Assembly (NCBI GenBank): GCA_025457615.1
Contig: JALOTZ010000015.1
Coordinates: forward strand, 1 to 59,569
Direction: 5' to 3'
Length of the DNA: 59,569 nucleotides
DNA from: Verrucomicrobiota bacterium
GTDB lineage: Bacteria; Verrucomicrobiota; Verrucomicrobiia; Limisphaerales; DSYF01
The notes under the pieces were generated by a model. That model had not been told where the DNA came from, made no database searches, and worked only from the letters and a program-made list of their open reading frames with translations. Numbering within the stretch: the stretch's first letter is position 1; each line of letters starts with the position of its first letter. This document shows, one piece after another, positions 41,901 through 51,449 of the stretch. Both the position numbers and the translations under genes were made by a program.

Positions 41901-44682
41901 GGATTTCGGTGGGTTGTTGATGACGACGACGGGAATGTTTCAGGCGACGGAAGTTGTCAGCGGCACGACGGCCAAAGCGCAGCACATAGCCGTGCAGCCG
42001 ATCCCAAAGGCGAAGACCGCGCCGATGGGTTAAGCCAGCGGCGAGTTCCATCGCGAGCGGGCGATGCCCGGAGCGGGTGACGTTCTCGCGCAACTGTTCC
42101 TTGTCCGGTGTGAAGATGCGGATGCCGCGCCGACCGCGCGAAATGGTCACATACCATTGCTGGGCATTCGTCGCCGCTTTGATGGTGGAATCTGAAAACA
42201 GGACGTAATCCACCGTCTTGCCTTGCGAGCCGTAAGACGTGACGGCGTAACCCGGCAGGAACTCGCGGAAGCTCGCGTCCAACACCCGGCCATCGGCGAG
42301 TTCAATGCTGCCATCAGAACGAACCGATTTCACCGCGACAAGCTCGCCATTTGTGACGCGGCCACCCGAGGCAAGTTTGCGATTGGCTTTCAGGTGGAGC
42401 CGGTCGCCGGTCGCGACAGCAATCTCGCGTGTCTGACAGACCGAAATGTGGTCGAGCATCTTGTTCGATACCGTGACGAATCGCCCACCGACTTCCACGA
42501 GCAGCCCGGTCCTTAGTATCCCCGACAGCCTGCCTTTCGCCCCGGCATCGGCCTCGCGCACTTTCTGGTTGAACACGATGACGGCATCTTGCGGGTAGAA
42601 TCGTTCGTCGCGCTTCTGCGCGTTGGTCAGGTCAACACGTTCGAGGACTTGAACTGCGGTATCATTCGCACCGACCAATCCCTTTGCTTTGAGCGCCTCG
42701 CGCACTCGTGCATTCACCCGATGCACCTCGCCCCAGGTCTGTGACACTACAACCACCGAGGCGTTTCGCTCCATGAGTCGAAGGTATTCGTCGGCGAGCT
42801 TGTCGGCTTGTTCGCCCAAGCCGCACCCAACGACCGCGCCCATTTGGTCCAGCTGTTTAAAGGATTCCGCCAATTTTCCCGCCGCTGCCGCTTCAACTGC
42901 ATTTCGATACCGCTTGATGCTGGCGCGTTCGCTGTTGTCGCGAGCGAGGCCGGGATCTTGGCGACGAATTGTATGCAACTCCACCGGCTTCACGCCCGCG
43001 TGACGCTCGATGGCGAGCAACGCATCCGATGCTTCCACCGCACCGTGTTGCCGTGTATCGCCGGAGAGAACGACGCGAGCATTCCGTTCTTTGGCGAATC
43101 GAAGCAACATGAGCATCTGCTGCCCGCCTATCTGGCCAGCCTCATCGACGACGATCACGGCTCGTTCTGGAAATTCAGCTTTGGTGAGAAAACTCGCCAC
43201 TGTCGCCGGTGACGGAAAACCCGCCTTTTCCATATCCACCACTTGCTGACGCTGCGGTGCAAGCACGGCCACCAGACGACCCGATTGCTGGATTTGCCGG
43301 ACCAACTCGTGCAAGACAAAACTTTTCCCTGTGCCCGCGCCACCGCGAAAGACTGAAACCAGATTGGTCGAACCGAGCAATCCATCAAGCGCCTTGCGCT
43401 GCTCGTCATCGAGCTTTGGACTTGTGGGCTGAGGATTCGGCACGAGCGGCCAACAGTCGCCGATGCCTTCCTTGGCGGTCTGAACAATCTCCCATTCACG
43501 CAATAGCACGTCGCGCTTGGTCAATTCACCGGGACGATCCGCATCACGAATGTAACCGCGCCGGTCGGTCAACTGCTTGAGTTCTGCCAGCGAGAAATCT
43601 TCACCGCGTGCCCGGCCCAGCGCTTCCTGCCACACCTGGCATTCCAGCACGACTGAGTTGCGGTCGAATAGATGTTCTTCCGCCCACTGCACCGCCTCGA
43701 CCACCGGAATGGACGTGCGTTGCCTCTCATCCTCGGTCACGGATTTGGTCAACCCGCGCAGGAGTTCCCGATCAGCCTGACTCAATTGCGCGCCCCATAT
43801 CGCCCGCAGTTCATCGCGGCTCAAATCCTTTTGCTTGCGCGTCCGCTTTTCCGTCGCCAGCCGTGCTCGCAATTCAGCGATGTTTGATCCGGTCAGTTCG
43901 GGTTTGTCCGCAAGCAACTTTGCGAGGGCTTTATCAATCTCAGCATCACGCTTGGAAAAGCGGTCACACAGTTCGGCGGGAATACCCTCAATCTGAAAAT
44001 CACCACGCGACAGGTTGCGAATACGATAGCCGAAACCGCGCAACTCACGGGCGAGTTCATGATAGTAGGCGTTCTCGGCGAATTTACGGGCGCGTAGCAT
44101 CTCGTAGTTCTGAAGCGCCTTCCAGCGATTCTCGGAAGCGTCGTATGTCGCGTTAAAAACGATGCAGTGCGTGTGCAGATGCGGATCAAGCGCCCGTGAT
44201 GTGTCGTGAGTGAACAAGGCGGCCGCAAAGTTTCTGGTGCGCCGGTCGGAATGCTCGCCACCGGCTCGGATGCGTGTCGAGGCGAAGGCCTCGAATTCGC
44301 GCAACGCCGACTTTACTGCCCGCGCATGAGCTTCCAGCACACGCGTGTCCTCGCCGAGGAATCCAGCCAGTGATACCGACTTTGGCGGGGAAAACGTGAA
44401 GTCGTAGAAAATCCGTCTGTTCGCTGCGCTCCCGTCGCCATCGGCCCGTGTGGTGTTCAGCCGCTGGGTCAGCGTTTCGCCCGTCGCGGGGTGCTGATTC
44501 TCACACAGACGGAGAAAATCATCCGCCCGGACTCGACCAGCCAAACCAAGCCGTTCTGCGCCCAAACCCTGCCACTCGCCTGAAACGCGCTGCCCCTCGT
44601 CGTAGTAGTCGCCGACGCAGAGGTGTTCCTCAAAGTATTCGCGTGCGTTCGCGAGGTTGTATTGCGTCTTGGCCGTGACCAT
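41827..44682 (-). CDS. MobF/TrwC-like conjugative relaxase-helicase
   Basis: A 951-residue relaxase. KTQYNLANAREYFEEHL and GDYYDEGQRVSGEW carry the N-terminal catalytic tyrosines (Y16, Y26, Y27) that nick oriT. ALDPHLHTHCIVFN holds the three metal-binding histidines (H168, H170, H172) of the HUH nuclease. The second half is a RecD-like helicase: Walker A FRGGAGTGKS, then VIVVDEAGQIG and VVLSGDTRQHGAV, then a late SYGSQGKTVDYV-type motif. The C-terminus is basic. MobF relaxases start plasmid or ICE transfer. The coupling protein gene lies at 51446 on the other strand, separated by the two-gene cassette. This is the strongest evidence that the right part is a mobile element. Confidence 0.88.
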   Translation of the reverse strand: MVTAKTQYNLANAREYFEEHLCVGDYYDEGQRVSGEWQGLGAERLGLAGRVRADDFLRLCENQHPATGETLTQRLNTTRADGDGSAANRRIFYDFTFSPPKSVSLAGFLGEDTRVLEAHARAVKSALREFEAFASTRIRAGGEHSDRRTRNFAAALFTHDTSRALDPHLHTHCIVFNATYDASENRWKALQNYEMLRARKFAENAYYHELARELRGFGYRIRNLSRGDFQIEGIPAELCDRFSKRDAEIDKALAKLLADKPELTGSNIAELRARLATEKRTRKQKDLSRDELRAIWGAQLSQADRELLRGLTKSVTEDERQRTSIPVVEAVQWAEEHLFDRNSVVLECQVWQEALGRARGEDFSLAELKQLTDRRGYIRDADRPGELTKRDVLLREWEIVQTAKEGIGDCWPLVPNPQPTSPKLDDEQRKALDGLLGSTNLVSVFRGGAGTGKSFVLHELVRQIQQSGRLVAVLAPQRQQVVDMEKAGFPSPATVASFLTKAEFPERAVIVVDEAGQIGGQQMLMLLRFAKERNARVVLSGDTRQHGAVEASDALLAIERHAGVKPVELHTIRRQDPGLARDNSERASIKRYRNAVEAAAAGKLAESFKQLDQMGAVVGCGLGEQADKLADEYLRLMERNASVVVVSQTWGEVHRVNARVREALKAKGLVGANDTAVQVLERVDLTNAQKRDERFYPQDAVIVFNQKVREADAGAKGRLSGILRTGLLVEVGGRFVTVSNKMLDHISVCQTREIAVATGDRLHLKANRKLASGGRVTNGELVAVKSVRSDGSIELADGRVLDASFREFLPGYAVTSYGSQGKTVDYVLFSDSTIKAATNAQQWYVTISRGRRGIRIFTPDKEQLRENVTRSGHRPLAMELAAGLTHRRGLRLWDRLHGYVLRFGRRAADNFRRLKHSRRRHQQPTEIHEHKNTRMLGERSKRSRGQNRSVG

Positions 44683-44812
44683 TCGGCCAAATCATACGCC
44701 GGCGATTGCATTGACCGTGTGTTTGGCGAACACGACGTATTTTCGATTTGAGTCGGCAAAGTCCGTGGCTGGCGTTAAACTCCGCCCACCGAATTGGCAG
44801 TTCCGCAATTGC

Positions 44813-47278
44813 ATGTCTGATGAACTTTCACCAATCGAGATTATTGCCAAGGGGCGTTGGGACAACGCGCTGTTCACGACCTACGCGTTGAGCCTGACTT
44901 TCTTCGAGACGCATTTAATCAAGAACTGTCTCGTCAAAACCGGTTGTAGAAATATTTGGGTAGTCGCCGATGTTGACGGATATCAGCAGAGTCTTGCTGA
45001 GAGGCAATCTGCACGTGTGGGACAGGAATACCACCTTGTTCCGGTCGCACTCCCCAACGGGGTATTCCACCCCAAGTGCAGCTATCTTTCCGGGCCTGAC
45101 GGTGATCTCCTCATGGTCAGCAGCGGTAACCTGACGTTTGGTGGATTTGGACGCAACGTCGAGGTGATCGAAATGTTTCATTCACGCCAGAACCCCGGAG
45201 TGTTCAGACAATTCGGCGAATTTCTCCAAGCGCTCAACAACAGAAAGGACTTCCTCAATCCCGATAGCCGCTGGGTAACGACGTTTGCGGACTTGGCGCT
45301 GAAGGTCGGAATATCCCCAGCATTCGTGACGGCCGAAGAGCCACGCCTGATTCATTGCGCACAGGATACGATTTTTAATCAGATCAAGAGTGTGCTCAAA
45401 TCCAGCGGTGGTGCATCGAGGTTAAAAGTGCTGTCGCCGTTCTACGACGCGCAAGCCGGTGCGGTGCAAGCTTTGACCAAAGAGGCAAAGTGTGGCCGAT
45501 TGACGATTGGCTTGCTTCCTGGCCGAGAGGAGGCAAGTGCTTTCCCGTTTGGGACTAAACCCACAGGCGATTTCAAAATAGATGCCGCATTGGTTTCAGA
45601 TCAGCTAGACGGTCGCGCCCTCCACGCCAAATGGTTTGAGGCTGACTTGAACGACGGAGGCCGGGTGACCGTGACCGGCAGCACCAATGCGACCCAGAAG
45701 TCACTCTGCAAGACGGATAATATCGAGGTGAGTGTTCTCCGAGTTGAACCGCAACGAACGAAGCGGGCAATTTCGTGGAAAGCTGTTCCGCTTCCGAAAG
45801 CGCACCAAAAACTGGAATTTCATAAAGCAGGCATCGGGGATCGAATCGTGGTTCATGCGCGAATCGTGAAGCACGGCGATTTGGCTGGCTCTTTGATTAG
45901 CTCGCGCAGTGTCCAAGGTATTTGGAAAGCGGCTGTTGTCCGGCCTGACGGCGAAATGGTGGAATTTAACGTGGATGTTAGCGCAGACAGCAAATTCCAA
46001 GCTGCAATTCCACACGCCGAGCACTACGCAACGCAGACTGGATTGCAGGCCGTATTCAAGCGCGATGGTCTGGAAGCACGCGGCTGGATTCAGAATGAAG
46101 AGATTCTGAAGCTGCCACGTTTGCCCCACTTGGGCATCACATCCTTGATTCGTCTCATCAACAACGACCAGACGGAGGACGACGACGCAGCATTGTTGGA
46201 ATACCTTGCGTTGAGTGCCCAGCAGCACCTCACAACCTTCAAGATCGACGCTCGGCTTTCCAAAAAGGCGACTTCTGCCAAGGGCGATGAGACGGAGCAG
46301 ACTCCTTCAATTGAATTGGAGGAGCTAAAGCCATCGAGCCAATCCGGGGAGCAACTTGTAGCAACCGATTCCCCAGAGGCAGCGCTCGATGAAATTTTCG
46401 GCAAACTCAGGCGAAGACTGTTGAGGTCTCTTGGAACTCGGAAACTCTCTGCGTCGGGCAGTCCGGTCGCAGACGATGCTGAGGATGGAGAGGGCGAGGA
46501 ATCTGGAACAAAGCCAAAACCTGTGTTGAGTGGTTTGGAGCGTTTCGATGCAGCGATGAAGATGCTGGTGGAGACCATTCAGGATCAAACCCAATTGAAG
46601 GCAGCTTTCAACATGTGGCTCGAAGTTGAACTCGCCATGTTTACCGAGCGGCTTAATGACGATGTAGGCGCGGAACAATTCTGTCGTCGCTGGCATCGCA
46701 TTGCGGCATCACGGTGTCGGCGCAGCGAGACGATTGCGACCTTCGACCACCACCTTTTCACGGTTTCGGCTTCGTTGGCTGGAAACATAATTTGCCAAAA
46801 CCAGCACAATGCAGATGAACAGATAGCCAGGTTGGTTCATCTCCACGATGAATTGGAGCGTTATTACGGCGGGCCAGTGGACAAGTCCTTCGCAGCCTCC
46901 GCACTCATCACCGAAGCCGGGCGCATCATCACAGAAAAAGTCAGACTCCCCGCAGCCCCGGAGTTGGCCGTCTCGATGGAGCAACTACTTTCGACCCGGA
47001 CTTTCCGAGAGGAAATCAACATTGTCCGGGATTGCGCAGCCGACAAAGCAGAGCCGCCAGATGATTTTACGATTTTCAAGACGCCGACTGGAAGAATGCT
47101 GTTGGAGTCGCTGCGGCGACGCCAGCGCATCGACCTTGTTGAATGGAGCAACGGTCGCAACGCCTGCCCGAAGTGCCACCTGGTTTTGCCGGAATCAGTG
47201 AAGCGGACGCTTGAATCGGAGCGGCTAGCGGTGTGCCCGCATCGCAATCACTTCCTCGTTCATTTGAAAGTCGCATGA
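44813..47278 (+). CDS. Phospholipase D-like nuclease protein (candidate defence effector)
   Basis: An 821-residue protein with two PLD-type motif sets. FHPKC (H86, K88) with VSSGNLTFGG (S104, N106) is the first. ALHAKWFEAD (H271, K273) with VTGSTNATQK (S290, N292) is the second. The N-terminal 300 residues thus form a complete PLD dimer-like fold. The rest is unassigned and has an acidic low-complexity stretch near residue 560. It ends with a cysteine-rich segment (ACPKCH, CPHRNH) like a zinc finger. PLD-fold nucleases of this size occur in antiphage systems. The stop overlaps the next gene by 4 nt, and the base composition is visibly more A/T-rich than the moa genes. The ATG at 44813 (MSDEL) is chosen over the upstream codon at 44657, which overlaps the relaxase start. 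Confidence 0.65.
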   Translation: MSDELSPIEIIAKGRWDNALFTTYALSLTFFETHLIKNCLVKTGCRNIWVVADVDGYQQSLAERQSARVGQEYHLVPVALPNGVFHPKCSYLSGPDGDLLMVSSGNLTFGGFGRNVEVIEMFHSRQNPGVFRQFGEFLQALNNRKDFLNPDSRWVTTFADLALKVGISPAFVTAEEPRLIHCAQDTIFNQIKSVLKSSGGASRLKVLSPFYDAQAGAVQALTKEAKCGRLTIGLLPGREEASAFPFGTKPTGDFKIDAALVSDQLDGRALHAKWFEADLNDGGRVTVTGSTNATQKSLCKTDNIEVSVLRVEPQRTKRAISWKAVPLPKAHQKLEFHKAGIGDRIVVHARIVKHGDLAGSLISSRSVQGIWKAAVVRPDGEMVEFNVDVSADSKFQAAIPHAEHYATQTGLQAVFKRDGLEARGWIQNEEILKLPRLPHLGITSLIRLINNDQTEDDDAALLEYLALSAQQHLTTFKIDARLSKKATSAKGDETEQTPSIELEELKPSSQSGEQLVATDSPEAALDEIFGKLRRRLLRSLGTRKLSASGSPVADDAEDGEGEESGTKPKPVLSGLERFDAAMKMLVETIQDQTQLKAAFNMWLEVELAMFTERLNDDVGAEQFCRRWHRIAASRCRRSETIATFDHHLFTVSASLAGNIICQNQHNADEQIARLVHLHDELERYYGGPVDKSFAASALITEAGRIITEKVRLPAAPELAVSMEQLLSTRTFREEINIVRDCAADKAEPPDDFTIFKTPTGRMLLESLRRRQRIDLVEWSNGRNACPKCHLVLPESVKRTLESERLAVCPHRNHFLVHLKVA

Positions 47279-48870
47279 GCCTTGATCTCCAAGACATCCC
47301 GAAAGGGCCGCACTTGTTGCCGGAATTCGATCCGGGGCGCGGCGGTGTGGATTTTCTGGGGTTGCGTCAGGTCAACTTGGACCTGATGGCAGAATGTTTT
47401 CCCGGTATCAACAATGTTACCTACTACATTCGGCCATACAGCGTTCTCAGTTGGATTTATTGGAAGTTCTACGAAAGCAAGAAGGCGGATTCCGATGACA
47501 AGGCGACCGCCAAGGAACTCGCCCGTTTCAAGGAGAAGGTCGAGAGCTTGTTTTTGTGGGGGCATCAACTCAACAACGTGAGCGGAATTCCCGGATTGCG
47601 TTCCAAGCCGCACGAACTTGAAAAGGGAAAAGCGAACCTCACATTCAAGGCTTGGCGTCGAAGTGCGGACAACACCAGCCTGCAAGCCGCTGTGCAATAT
47701 GGTCCTTCGGTGAAAGACCGAGGCGGGCTCGGTTTCATCCATCAGATTGAAGGACCGTTTTTCCAAGTCACCAAGGAAGGTGCTGGGCTTGCAGAAGCAT
47801 TGGATTCTTCACTGCAAAAGCGCCGTGCGTATTCGATGCTTTCGGACCACGAAGATCTGTTTGCGAGCGAAACCCAAGCTTCAGAGTTGTTTGAATCTTG
47901 GCGGGTAGATGATCCTCCATCCAAGCGGGAACGGGAAATCTTCGCAGGATGTTTCTATGATGAATCCAAGATCAATGAATCAAGCGATATTGGCCGCCGA
48001 AGTGCCACCTTGCATCTGATTCTATCCGTGCTCCGCAACAGCAACCAGCCAATGCAGGAGGAGGAAATCCGCAGAAGCATGGCTTTCCAACGGCTGCCAA
48101 ATAGGAAAAAGATCAAGCTGGAGCGAGGCCCGGAACAGAGCGCAAAGAAGTGGTTGTTGCTGCAAGTGAGGCAGGCGCAACGCATCGCAATGGAATGTCT
48201 TCTAGCGTGGGTTGAGCACCGCATCTTAAACTGTCACGAACGCAACCCTGCCAAAATCGTTGGCTCACTCCGAGATATTCTCTCGAAATCTGCTCCCGAA
48301 GTATTCGCCAAGAAGACTCCAGACTCTGCCGTGGAATCGTGGCTTGGCGAAATAAAGACGCTCGACGACTACATTGTGCGAGCGATGACCGACGACGGTG
48401 TAAGTCTATTCTGGCTGTCGCGCGAGTTGGAACGCGTTGTCGGAGATGAACCAGATTCAGTATGTGTTCCCGCTGCAAAGTTGCTTCTACTGATGCGCCG
48501 CTTTGGCGAGTGGCTGACGGACGACTCACAGCTAAAGCAGGAGATTGGACGTGGAGGAGCGCCACGCATCTCCCTCGCCTATTGGTGCAAAGTGTTCGAC
48601 AAGAATTCTCAGCAGCCATCGGAACACTTGCTTGCCGTTCTGATTGAAAACTTGGTTCTGAGCCAGCATTTCGCGGTTGCCACAAACCGTTTCGACGGAG
48701 GCCGGCAACGATTGCGGATCATCTTGGAAGAAGGCGGTCTTGAGGCACTGGTTGAATATCCGTGGCAGCCACGCATCACGGCAGATCGCCTGGCCAGTTC
48801 GTTGTCGTTGCTCGTTGATTGCGGCCTCGTGTCGTATGACTCGGATTCCGATAAATACCACTGCGAGTAA
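47275..48870 (+). CDS. Uncharacterised partner of the PLD-like protein
   Basis: A 531-residue protein with no recognised catalytic motif. Its N-terminus (DFLGLRQVNLDLMAECFPG, then TYYIRPYSVLSWIYWKFYE) faintly recalls the DUF6361-type proteins found beside PLD-like genes. That similarity is from memory and needs a profile search. The middle and C-terminal parts are mixed alpha-helical, with several WH-like helices possible (residues about 250-330). It is translationally coupled to the PLD gene and has no other partner, so the two very probably work as one system. A sensing or specificity subunit is a guess. Confidence 0.6.
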   Translation: MSLDLQDIPKGPHLLPEFDPGRGGVDFLGLRQVNLDLMAECFPGINNVTYYIRPYSVLSWIYWKFYESKKADSDDKATAKELARFKEKVESLFLWGHQLNNVSGIPGLRSKPHELEKGKANLTFKAWRRSADNTSLQAAVQYGPSVKDRGGLGFIHQIEGPFFQVTKEGAGLAEALDSSLQKRRAYSMLSDHEDLFASETQASELFESWRVDDPPSKREREIFAGCFYDESKINESSDIGRRSATLHLILSVLRNSNQPMQEEEIRRSMAFQRLPNRKKIKLERGPEQSAKKWLLLQVRQAQRIAMECLLAWVEHRILNCHERNPAKIVGSLRDILSKSAPEVFAKKTPDSAVESWLGEIKTLDDYIVRAMTDDGVSLFWLSRELERVVGDEPDSVCVPAAKLLLLMRRFGEWLTDDSQLKQEIGRGGAPRISLAYWCKVFDKNSQQPSEHLLAVLIENLVLSQHFAVATNRFDGGRQRLRIILEEGGLEALVEYPWQPRITADRLASSLSLLVDCGLVSYDSDSDKYHCE

Positions 48871-49262
48871 CGGCTTCCCGCTCGGACTCGCTGCGGATGG
48901 CAGGTGGACGGATTAAGGACTGGTTGCGCACCTTGTGTAACTGATACATCCGCCCCTTTGTCGCTTGTGCTGAACTGCTGGGGTGAGCACGAGCACGATT
49001 CAATCAGCAGCCGGCAAACTCCAGGCATCTACCACAGTGACCAGAACACACCCGCGTCCTCGGCGATCCCGTCACGGACACTTGTTGAAGCTCGCACTGA
49101 AAATGCGGTCCAGGAAGCTGCCCCGTGTCGTGGGTTCAGTAAGCCTCGGGCACATCCGATCCGGCGTGGACAAGTTCAACGGGCGAAATGGTCGGCGAAC
49201 CGTCGTCTCGGGCATCACCAGAAATTCGACAACAGGCAATCACTTCGCATTCGCATCTGACT
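48871..49262. other. Gene-poor spacer between the cassette and the mobilisation genes
   Basis: This 392-bp stretch has only short overlapping frames without a good start or family resemblance. A GTG-started frame from 48983 overlaps the next gene and reads as low-complexity basic sequence. I see no RNA gene or clear promoter in it. Confidence 0.4.
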
Positions 49263-49517
49263 ATGCAAACACCCACCACCACCCAACTGCGCACTGCCAT
49301 CGAGGTGCTGAAGAAGCTTGGAGAACGGCTCAACACCCACGCTGAGAACTCGGCCATGCAGCTCGCTGAGACACCCGTCACCGCACATCAGGCCGCGCAA
49401 ATCGGCGTGGGCGCGATTGAACAAACCACCCGCATCGAAGGTGTCGTCACGCAATTGGAGCAGTGGCGCACGGAACTCAATCAGCAAAGGAGGCATTGTG
49501 TTTCGCATCACGTTTAA
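49263..49517 (+). CDS. Small coiled-coil protein of the mobilisation region
   Basis: An 84-residue protein, largely helical: TQLRTAIEVLKKLGERLNTH, then a second helix with GVGAIEQTTRIEGVV and LEQWRTELNQQRR. The heptad-like Leu/Ile/Val spacing suggests a small coiled coil. It precedes the probable noncoding region and the ParA/coupling genes on the same strand. It could be an accessory of the relaxosome or a partition partner. No family is recognised. Confidence 0.5.
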   Translation: MQTPTTTQLRTAIEVLKKLGERLNTHAENSAMQLAETPVTAHQAAQIGVGAIEQTTRIEGVVTQLEQWRTELNQQRRHCVSHHV

Positions 49518-49972
49518 GACAGGACAAGCCTTACCCCTTGTAGTCACAAGGATTTTGCGTCCGCGAATGAGTCGCGAGGTGGACGCGCAACAACCGCGCA
49601 TTAGGGGCGGCCAGCGGCCACGGCAAGAGCCAGTCCGTGACCGCGAATTAGCCACAGGCCGGGCGCATTCATGCAAGGATCAGAAGCGCGGACGAGCCAC
49701 AGACACAGGCAGGCCATATCCGCAGTCGCGGCAGCAAATTGTCCGTGTCCGTAAACTGGCACCGGGCCAGAACAGTCGCGATCAGGCAACGGTCACGGAC
49801 GTGATTCGTCCCGGTTCAGTCCACGATGCCGGAATGTCCGCGACCACAAACTGGCCGCAGCCGCGAGCGGATCGCAAATCATCCGTGACTCAGACGCTGG
49901 CAGTTCATCGACTGTCCGTGTCCATCGCGCCGCCCACAGAATTCCTCGTCCGTATTCAACACGCTCCCACTC
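49518..49972. repeat. Repeat-bearing noncoding region, candidate oriT
   Basis: No convincing gene occurs over 455 bp. Four imperfect direct copies of a motif near GTCCGTGNCCNNNAANTNGC start at 49633, 49741, 49836 and 49881, and another GTCCGTGTCC starts at 49914. Short GCC(A/G)CAGNC(C/G)-type pieces follow several copies. The irregular spacing, the position between mobilisation genes and the absence of coding features resemble a relaxosome or oriT region. An open frame across it has biased composition and no family resemblance. Confidence 0.45.
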
Positions 49973-50392
49973 ATGACCTCATTTGATCCAGCCAGTGTCC
50001 GGCAGGCGGTCGCAGAATTTACACCGCGCCGTCCCGAGAAGTTCCAGGACTTGATGCCGGCCAAAGATGTCATCGTTGAACTCCGGCAGAAGCGCGCGTC
50101 GTATCGTGCGATTGCCGAATTGCTCACGCAGCATTGCCTGCCCACCAGCAAGACGGCCATCGCCGTGTTCTGTCACGAAGTGCTGGGAGAAATCGTCCGT
50201 CCGCGTCGGCGTCCCGGACGCAAACGGCCCGTTATCCCCACAACGGCGAATCCAGCGTCCACGCCGGAACAGCCTGCCGCCGCACCGCCTTCCGCCGAAC
50301 AGACGGGCAATGGCAACGGTGATGACACGCCATCGCGTAGCCGTGGCCCACGCATCGCCCAAGTGCGGATGCTCAAACCCCAAACCCCATGA
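49973..50392 (+). CDS. HTH-like protein with proline-rich tail
   Basis: A 139-residue protein. Residues 20-70 (LMPAKDVIVELRQKRASYRA, then IAELLTQHCLP and TAIAVFCHEVLG) look like a helix-turn-helix for DNA binding. The second half is Pro/Ala/Thr-rich, basic and probably disordered (RRRPGRKRP and a run of PAAAPPSAEQ). It starts immediately after the repeat region and overlaps the ParA-like gene by 4 nt. A relaxosome or oriT-binding auxiliary is likely from position, but not proven. Confidence 0.6.
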   Translation: MTSFDPASVRQAVAEFTPRRPEKFQDLMPAKDVIVELRQKRASYRAIAELLTQHCLPTSKTAIAVFCHEVLGEIVRPRRRPGRKRPVIPTTANPASTPEQPAAAPPSAEQTGNGNGDDTPSRSRGPRIAQVRMLKPQTP

Positions 50393-51081
50393 AACGACTC
50401 GATTTGATCCTCAATGGCAAAGGTGGCGTCGGCAAAAGTTTCTTCGCCGTAAACTTCGTCCAATTCCTGAAGGACAAGAGCATCGCTCATGCAGCGATTG
50501 ATTCCGACAACGAGAACTCGACGTTGAAGCGATTTCACCCGGATGCGCGGTTTCTCGACCTCGATAACCGCCGCGAAATGGACGGGATCTTCGCCGCGTT
50601 GGAGAAATCGCAGCTCGTGGTGATGGATTGCCGGGCAGCTTCCACGGATTTGTTTATCGAATACTTTGCGGAGATTGATTTACCCGCCGTTCTCGCGGCG
50701 ATGGGCGCGAAGCTCACCCTCATCATGCCCGTCAATCACGAGGCCGACAGCGTGGACCAAGTGCAACGGCTCGCCGACCAGTTTGGCAAACAAGCCAGTT
50801 ACGTCGTCGTGCGAAACGCCGCGCACAGCGACAGTTTCACGCTGTTCGAGGCATCGGAAGTCCGGGCGCAACTGAAGGACAAACTTGGCGGACGCGAGAT
50901 TGCGATGACGCGGTTGCAGGATTGGCTGGTCGAAGCCCTGAATGCTGAGAACGTGACCATCACTGCCGCAGCGAAGCACGCGTCATTCAGTCTGCTCGAC
51001 CGGCAACGTCTCCAGACATGGCAGCGCAAACTCTACGCCGAGATTGAATCCGTCTCCGAATTGCTCCTGCCAACTAAGTGA
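50389..51081 (+). CDS. ParA/TraL-like P-loop ATPase
   Basis: A 230-residue ATPase with the deviant Walker A motif NGKGGVGKSFF at residue 8, then AAIDSDNENSTLKRF and VVMDCRAAST as the second and third nucleotide contacts. It lacks the lengthy insertions of chromosomal ParA. Plasmid-type ATPases of this class help partition DNA or act as TraL in conjugation. Start and stop overlap or abut neighbouring genes (ATGA at 50389; the next ATG is 3 nt past the stop), so it belongs to the HTH/ATPase/coupling operon. Confidence 0.75.
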   Translation: MKRLDLILNGKGGVGKSFFAVNFVQFLKDKSIAHAAIDSDNENSTLKRFHPDARFLDLDNRREMDGIFAALEKSQLVVMDCRAASTDLFIEYFAEIDLPAVLAAMGAKLTLIMPVNHEADSVDQVQRLADQFGKQASYVVVRNAAHSDSFTLFEASEVRAQLKDKLGGREIAMTRLQDWLVEALNAENVTITAAAKHASFSLLDRQRLQTWQRKLYAEIESVSELLLPTK

Positions 51082-51083
51082 CC

Positions 51084-51449
51084 ATGTCCGCCCCCGAACA
51101 ACCAGACTTCGACGACGAATTCGAGCGGGCCATCGCCGACTGGCGCGAGCGTCATCGTTTGCGCGAAGACGACGCCGTGTTGCTGCTGGTGGACTTGTTT
51201 CGCATCCATCAGCGGCATTGGGATGAGTTGCGACAGCGCGAATTGCCATCGCTCGACCTCGTGCGGGCCGACATCGGCAAGCTCGCGGAATCAACACGGA
51301 TGTTTCAGGCGCAATCGGCAACCTTGCTTGAAGCCTTGCGGAAGCTTCCCTCAACACATGTGGCTGCGCGCGTCACTCGCACGGCGGCATTTTTCGCCGC
51401 GCTGGCGAGCCTGCTGGCGGGTTATCTGATCGGGAGGGTTTGGCCATGA
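51084..51449 (+). CDS. Small C-terminally membrane-anchored protein
   Basis: A 121-residue protein. The N-terminal 90 residues are charged and helical (DEFERAIADWRERHRLREDD, LDLVRADIGKLAE). A single hydrophobic segment (AAFFAALASLLAGYLIGRVW) ends the chain two residues before the stop. This tail-anchored topology and the position just before the VirD4-like gene (4-nt overlap) suggest an accessory of the coupling protein. No family is recognised. An upstream in-frame GTG at 51078 is possible. Confidence 0.55.
   Translation: MSAPEQPDFDDEFERAIADWRERHRLREDDAVLLLVDLFRIHQRHWDELRQRELPSLDLVRADIGKLAESTRMFQAQSATLLEALRKLPSTHVAARVTRTAAFFAALASLLAGYLIGRVWP

Noticed and set aside
49518..49972. The end of a 222-codon frame across the repeat region as a gene
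   Set aside because: Its composition is Arg/Gln/Pro-rich, the start overlaps the 49263 gene, and the underlying DNA shows repeated noncoding motifs.
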